DNA of 34,360 nt, taken from positions 1 through 34,360 of the forward strand of contig CBEULR010000020.1 in assembly GCA_965544035.1 (NCBI GenBank), given 5' to 3'. The DNA comes from CBEULR01 sp965544035. Lineage in GTDB: Bacteria; Bacillota; Desulfotomaculia; Desulfotomaculales; Desulforudaceae. Positions within the stretch are counted from its first letter, which is position 1. Each line of letters begins with the position of its first letter. Shown piece by piece: positions 29,878 through 34,360 of the stretch. The notes below the pieces were generated by a model. The model had not been told where the DNA came from. It worked only from the letters and a program-made list of their open reading frames with translations, and searched no databases. Both the position numbers and the translations under genes were made by a program.

Positions 29878-30576
29878 TTACGGATTCGTGAGCTTCAGGG
29901 GGTTCAGCCGGATACCCGGTCCCATCGTGGAGCTAATACTTGCCGCCTTCAGGTACTGCCCCTTGGCGGCGGCCGGCTTCGCCCTGATCAGCGCATCGAT
30001 CAGTGTGCGCAGGTTCTCAAGAAGCTTATCCTCATCAAAGGAGATCTTTCCGATCGGGGCGTGCACGTTGCCTGCTTTATCAACACGGTAACTGATCTTC
30101 CCGGCCTTCACTTCTTTCACAGCCTGCGCCACATCAAAAGTCACCGTTCCCGTTTTCGGGTTCGGCATCAGACCGCGGGGACCGAGGATCTTACCGATCT
30201 TACCGACTTTGCCCATCATATCGGGCGTAGCCACGGCAACATCAAACTCCATCCAGCCGCCCTGGATTTTTTCTACCAGTTCCTCACCGCCCACGATATC
30301 CGCACCGGCTTCTTCTGCTTCCTTGACTTTCTCGCCCTTGGCAAACACCAGAACGGTACGGGTCTTGCCGGTTCCGTGCGGCAGAACAACGGCACCGCGC
30401 ACCTGCTGATCGGCATGTCTGGGGTCGACACCCAGCCTGACGGCCACTTCGACCGTCTCATCAAACTTGGCGGGCGCCAGCTTCTTGAGCAGCGCCACGG
30501 CTTCGGCGGGCTCATAAGTCCGGTTGCGGTCTATCTGCTTCTTGGCCTCTGTTAGCTTCTTCCCTTGTCTTGGCAC
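29878..30576 (-). CDS. rplA: 50S ribosomal protein L1
   Basis: L1 forms the mobile stalk that helps release E-site tRNA and, in several bacteria, represses its own rplKA mRNA. The 232-residue product has the two-domain fold, with FDETVEVAVRLGVDPRHADQQVRG (37-60), VLGPRGLMPNPKTGTV-type block (here ILGPRGLMPNPKTGTVT) and the end SSTMGPGIRLNPLKLTNP. The start is GTG (30574-30576), 8 nt after GGGAGG. It follows rplK by 45 nt. Confidence 0.98.
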   Translation of the reverse strand: MPRQGKKLTEAKKQIDRNRTYEPAEAVALLKKLAPAKFDETVEVAVRLGVDPRHADQQVRGAVVLPHGTGKTRTVLVFAKGEKVKEAEEAGADIVGGEELVEKIQGGWMEFDVAVATPDMMGKVGKIGKILGPRGLMPNPKTGTVTFDVAQAVKEVKAGKISYRVDKAGNVHAPIGKISFDEDKLLENLRTLIDALIRAKPAAAKGQYLKAASISSTMGPGIRLNPLKLTNP

Positions 30577-30621
30577 TTCAATTTCCTCCCTGTGGTGTTG
30601 GCGGAGAAAGCTCTCCTCCCA

Positions 30622-31047
30622 CTAGTCTACGATTTCAATCCCCATACTCCTCGCGGTACCCTCAACCATCCTCATCGCCGCTTCCAGGTCGTTTGCGTTT
30701 AGGTCGGGCATCTTGAACTCCGCGATTTCCCGGATCTTATCCCGCGAGACCTTACCCACCTTGTTCTTGTTCGGTTCCCCGGAAGCCTTTTCAATGCCGG
30801 CCGCCTTTTTCAGGAGAACCGAGGCAGGCGGAGTCTTGGTCACAAAGCTGAACGTCCGGTCGGCATAGATCGTGATCTCAACCGGAATAATCAGACCGGC
30901 CTGTTTGGCCGTACGGTCGTTGTATTCCTTCACGAAACCCATGATGTTCACGCCGTGCTGGCCGAGTGCCGGACCGACCGGGGGCGCCGGTGAGGCTTTA
31001 CCCGCTGGAATCTGCAACTTGACCACCGCTGCTACCTTTTTCGCCAT
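30622..31047 (-). CDS. rplK: 50S ribosomal protein L11
   Basis: L11 lies at the base of the stalk in the GTPase-associated centre and is needed for the RelA response to uncharged tRNA; it is also part of the thiostrepton site. The 141-residue product has the Pro-rich N-terminal domain (QIPAGKASPAPPVGPALGQHGVN, about 12-34) and the C-terminal rRNA-binding domain ending IEIVD. ATG has AAGGAGGTGACG upstream, and the gene is 12 nt after nusG. Confidence 0.98.
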   Translation of the reverse strand: MAKKVAAVVKLQIPAGKASPAPPVGPALGQHGVNIMGFVKEYNDRTAKQAGLIIPVEITIYADRTFSFVTKTPPASVLLKKAAGIEKASGEPNKNKVGKVSRDKIREIAEFKMPDLNANDLEAAMRMVEGTARSMGIEIVD

Positions 31048-31059
31048 ACCGTCACCTCC

Positions 31060-31614
31060 TTAATCGATCTTCTCTATCTGGTAAAAATCCAACTCAATCG
31101 GCGTTTCACGGCCGAACATTGAGATCATCACTCTTAGTTTAGCCTTTTCGAAATTGATTTCTTCAACGGTACCAAGGAAGTTCTCGAACGGACCGGACGT
31201 AACCCGGATTTTTTCACCCGGCGCAACGTCAATCCTGAACTTGGGCTCCTCATCGCCCATCTTGCGGATGATCTGCTCGGCCTCTTCCCGAGACAGCGGA
31301 ATCGGCTTGGAACCGACACCGACGGTACCCACGAAACCGGTTACTCCAGGTGTATTGCGCACCACACGGTAAGAATCGTCATTCATTATCATCTCGACCA
31401 GAACGTATCCGGGAAAGATCTTACGCTTGAATACCTTTCTCTTACCGTCCTTAACCTCGATTTCGTCCTCCATGGGCACAATGATACGGAAGATATGATC
31501 TTCCATATTCATCGATTCAATCCGCTTTTCCAAGTTGGCCTTGACCTTGTTCTCGTATCCGGAATAGGTATGCACTACAAACCACTGTTTGCTCACAAAA
31601 GGAGGCCCGGGCAA
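31060..31614 (-). CDS. nusG: Transcription termination/antitermination factor NusG
   Basis: NusG binds RNA polymerase through its N-terminal domain and S10 or Rho through its C-terminal KOW domain. The 184-residue product has the NGN domain (KQWFVVHTYSGYENKVKANL, then RKIFPGYVLVEM) and the KOW domain (about 130-184, with GEKIRVTSGPFENFLGTVEEI). The start is uncertain: TTG at 31612-31614 has GGGAGGTGA 9 nt upstream, but family members usually start at a position equal to Val7 (GTG, 31594-31596), which has no binding site. I chose TTG on the site. It is 94 nt after secE. Confidence 0.95.
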   Translation of the reverse strand: MPGPPFVSKQWFVVHTYSGYENKVKANLEKRIESMNMEDHIFRIIVPMEDEIEVKDGKRKVFKRKIFPGYVLVEMIMNDDSYRVVRNTPGVTGFVGTVGVGSKPIPLSREEAEQIIRKMGDEEPKFRIDVAPGEKIRVTSGPFENFLGTVEEINFEKAKLRVMISMFGRETPIELDFYQIEKID

Positions 31615-31708
31615 CCCGGTCCCTCACCTCCCACTCTCTGAGGAATGTGTCCGGTAGCGAACACATGTCTTAGACTATGAAAAAGCCCGGCTGCGGGACA
31701 CATGAACC

Positions 31709-32023
31709 CTAAGTCAAGATGCGGACCAGAATCTGGCTCAAGATGAGGTCAAAAATCCAGAGGATGGCCCCAACAAGCACCACGGCCACGAAGACAACGG
31801 CGGTGTAAATCACTACCTCACGCCGCCCGGGCCAGTGCACCTTCTTAAGCTCCCGGACAACACCTTCAAGGAAGTCTTTGGTGGTCGCAATAAAACCGGG
31901 GCCCTTTTTCTTGGCAGCCTCTTTTCGGGCGTCCCTGCCATCCTTCTTGAGGACTCTCTTCGGCTTGTCCGCAGCAGCGGCTTTGTCGCTTTGTCTGTCC
32001 TCCCGCTTCCTACCTACTGCCAT
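31709..32023 (-). CDS. secE: Preprotein translocase subunit SecE
   Basis: SecE clamps SecY in the export channel of the cytoplasmic membrane. The 104-residue product has a long basic N-terminal region (1-45, rich in Lys and Arg), the conserved amphipathic segment FLEGVVRELKKVHWPGRREVV (52-72) and one membrane helix (about 74-96). The usual Firmicute protein is about 60-75 residues, so this one has a longer charged N terminus. It lies between rpmG (20 nt) and nusG. Confidence 0.96.
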   Translation of the reverse strand: MAVGRKREDRQSDKAAAADKPKRVLKKDGRDARKEAAKKKGPGFIATTKDFLEGVVRELKKVHWPGRREVVIYTAVVFVAVVLVGAILWIFDLILSQILVRILT

Positions 32024-32043
32024 AATCTCATCCCTGCTATATC

Positions 32044-32193
32044 TTACTTAGTCTCCTTGTGGAGAGTGTGCGTTCCACACCATCTGCAGTATTTCTTCAG
32101 TTCGATTCTACCGGGATCGTTCTTCTTGTTCTTGTTGGTTTGATAATTGCGCCGCTTGCACTGTGTACAGGCGAGCGTTACTCCGACACGCAC
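32044..32193 (-). CDS. rpmG: 50S ribosomal protein L33 (zinc-binding form)
   Basis: L33 is a small large-subunit protein near the E site. The 49-residue frame from GTG (32191-32193) to TAA (32044-32046) begins MRVGVTLACTQCKRRNYQTN and ends in CGTHTLHKETK. Cys9, Cys12, Cys36 and Cys39 give a zinc ribbon of the C+ type. GGGAGGTGTGTAAGA lies before the start. Its place upstream of secE-nusG is the standard one. Confidence 0.96.
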   Translation of the reverse strand: MRVGVTLACTQCKRRNYQTNKNKKNDPGRIELKKYCRWCGTHTLHKETK

Positions 32194-32247
32194 TCTTACA
32201 CACCTCCCACACAAAAAAAAACCCTTCGCCGGTGAATTAACGTATAA

Positions 32248-32276
32248 AATCTATCACAACTGGTTGTTGATGTCAA
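32248..32276 (-). promoter_or_regulatory. Sigma-A promoter of rpmG-secE-nusG-rplKA
   Basis: TTGACA (32271-32276, perfect), 17 nt, TAGATT (32248-32253), in the gap after tuf2. A run of nine T (32213-32221) lies between the predicted start and the rpmG binding site. Confidence 0.82.
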
Positions 32277-32309
32277 GGAGAAGCTGATCTCACCGGCTGT
32301 CACTAATTG

Positions 32310-32350
32310 CGGGCATAAGGGGGCGAACCTCAGCCCGCCCCCTTAACCCG
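32310..32350 (-). terminator. Long GC-rich hairpin after tuf2
   Basis: TAAGGGGGCG and CGCCCCCTTA (32336-32345 with 32316-32325) form a perfect 10-bp stem with a 10-nt loop, and CGGG/CCCG (32347-32350 with 32310-32313) extend it. It lies 22 nt after the tuf2 stop, where a terminator is expected, but no T run follows. It may block exonucleases or end transcription poorly. Confidence 0.5.
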
Positions 32351-32371
32351 GTCATATTCTACAATCCAGTC

Positions 32372-33574
<1,203 letters not shown>

Positions 33575-33598
33575 GCATCCGAAAGCCTCCTTAGTACC

Positions 33599-33627
33599 AT
33601 AATATGGCTATATTGTACTCTTTCCAA
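33599..33627 (-). promoter_or_regulatory. Likely promoter of tuf2
   Basis: TTGGAA (33622-33627), 17 nt, TATTAT (33599-33604). The predicted RNA would start only a few bases before the AAGGAGG site, giving a very short leader. An alternative -10, TACAAT (about 33611-33616), lacks a good -35. Confidence 0.5.
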
Positions 33628-33701
33628 AAAACCAAGGTGTTTATTCGCGGCAGGTTGGATATTCTCCTGCTGACCGTCGCAAAAATCGTCCTAACAACGA
33701 C

Positions 33702-33725
33702 AAAACCGGTCATCACGACCGGTTT
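33702..33725 (-). terminator. Rho-independent terminator of the tRNA cluster
   Basis: AAACCGGTC and GACCGGTTT (33717-33725 with 33703-33711) form a perfect 9-bp stem with a 5-nt loop, followed by one further T after the three in the stem. It lies 9 nt after tRNA-Met and ends the tRNA transcript before tuf2. Confidence 0.88.
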
Positions 33726-33734
33726 CCTATCCAA

Positions 33735-33810
33735 TGGTAGCGGTGGAGGGACTTGAACCCCCGACGCAGCGGGTATGAACCGCTTGCTCTACCATCTGAG
33801 CTACACCGCC
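33735..33810 (-). tRNA. tRNA-Met (anticodon CAT), elongator type
   Basis: The 76-nt cloverleaf has acceptor arms GGCGGTG and CACCGCT, a T-arm GGGGGTTCAAGTCCCTC, anticodon loop TTCATAC and an encoded CCA. Position 1 is G paired with U72, so it lacks the unpaired 1-72 end of the initiator. CAT could also be a modified isoleucine tRNA (lysidine, reading AUA); this cannot be excluded by eye. It is the last tRNA of the cluster. Confidence 0.9.
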
Positions 33811-33817
33811 ATAATAA

Positions 33818-33893
33818 TGGAGCCCATAGGCGGGATCGAACCGCCGACCTTATCCTTACCAAGGATACGCTCTGCCTACTGAGCTATATGGGC
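33818..33893 (-). tRNA. tRNA-Thr (anticodon GGT)
   Basis: The 76-nt cloverleaf has a perfect acceptor stem (GCCCATA/TATGGGC), anticodon loop TTGGTAA with GGT for ACC/ACU codons, and encoded CCA. It lies 7 nt from tRNA-Met and 17 nt from tRNA-fMet, so all three are probably cut from one transcript. Confidence 0.95.
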
Positions 33894-33909
33894 CTGATTA
33901 AATACATAT

Positions 33910-33986
<77 letters not shown>

Positions 33987-34001
33987 TTAGTCAACATTCT
34001 C

Positions 34002-34031
34002 AGTATATCACAAACAACTGCCTCTAATCAA
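34002..34031 (-). promoter_or_regulatory. Promoter upstream of tRNA-fMet
   Basis: TTGATT (34026-34031), 18 nt, TATACT (34002-34007), in the 128-nt gap between tRNA-Thr(TGT) and tRNA-fMet. It would let the last three tRNAs be transcribed without the first. Confidence 0.65.
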
Positions 34032-34114
34032 CAACCACCTGGAAACAATATTTGGTTTGTCGGATTTGGCTCCTCAGAGACAGCTTCAAAAACCGCTGCA
34101 AACCTTGGTATTAT

Positions 34115-34190
34115 TGGAGCCGGCGATGGGACTCGAACCCGCAACCTGCTGATTACAAATCAGCTGCTCTGCCAATTGAGCTACGCCGGC
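34115..34190 (-). tRNA. tRNA-Thr (anticodon TGT)
   Basis: The 76-nt cloverleaf has a perfect acceptor stem (GCCGGCG/CGCCGGC), anticodon loop TTTGTAA with TGT for ACA and related codons, and encoded CCA. It is the first gene after the promoter at 34258-34286. Confidence 0.95.
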
Positions 34191-34257
34191 AATTCCTCAA
34201 GGCCAAAGCACTTCAGCGCCGGTTTCCGACCTGCGCTTCCGCACCCGAGCACCACCT

Positions 34258-34286
34258 ATCTTAGCAAATATTGCGCCCCACGTCAA
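34258..34286 (-). promoter_or_regulatory. Sigma-A promoter of the tRNA cluster
   Basis: TTGACG (34281-34286), 17 nt, TAAGAT (34258-34263), about 70 nt before tRNA-Thr(TGT). The rest of the window beyond it (34287-34360) shows no gene that I can recognise. Confidence 0.82.
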
Positions 34287-34360
34287 TGGAAAACGGCCAA
34301 GTCTCCGTAGATCGACCAGAGTTTCGTTCAGCGCATTTTGCCCGGGTTAAGAAGGCATTG

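Noticed and set aside
32213..32221. Run of nine T on the minus strand before rpmG, possible terminator
   Set aside because: No stable hairpin stands directly before it; only two or three pairs can form.

Overview
This 34 kb window is the core translation and transcription gene cluster of a Gram-positive bacterium. It most likely belongs to the Clostridia, in a Desulfotomaculum/Pelotomaculum-like lineage; no closer placement is possible by eye. The grounds are the gene order (rpmG-secE-nusG-rplKAJL-rpoBC-L7Ae-like-str-S10-spc-alpha), a KOW protein between map and infA, zinc-ribbon forms of S4, S14, L24, L33 and L36, four Cys in the EF-Tu G domain, AGGAGG-type ribosome binding sites, many GTG/TTG starts, and GC-rich coding DNA. 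Every recognised gene is on the minus strand, so transcription runs from high to low coordinates.

Layout in the direction of transcription. (1) 34286-33702: four tRNA genes, Thr(TGT), fMet(CAT), Thr(GGT) and Met(CAT), with two good promoters and a terminator. (2) 33627-32310: a second EF-Tu gene (tuf2) with its own promoter. (3) 32276-28510: rpmG-secE-nusG-rplK-rplA, then an L10 leader with attenuator, rplJ and rplL, ending in a strong terminator. (4) 28507-21347: rpoB-rpoC from a separate promoter. (5) 21339-2263: a consensus promoter, an L7Ae-like gene, then rpsL-rpsG-fusA-tuf1 and the S10, spc and alpha operons (rpsJ to rplQ) in one tightly packed run of about 19 kb. The only terminator-like hairpin inside it lies just after the L7Ae-like gene. 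It ends at a terminator after rplQ. (6) 2243-415: truA, smpB and the tmRNA gene ssrA. The last two have their own promoters and together form the trans-translation rescue pair. (7) 1-414: AT-rich sequence downstream of ssrA with an 83-nt imperfect palindrome and a chain of very short candidate reading frames.

Most genes encode ribosomal proteins, the RNA polymerase core, elongation factors EF-Tu and EF-G, initiation factor IF-1, the SecY/SecE channel, methionine aminopeptidase and NusG, whose products are needed in linked amounts. The core is conserved and contains no new system that I can see. The points worth a second look are the two identical tuf genes, the missing adk between secY and map, possible attenuators in the secE-nusG and L7Ae-rpsL gaps, and the unexplained AT-rich DNA after ssrA, a common integration site for mobile DNA.
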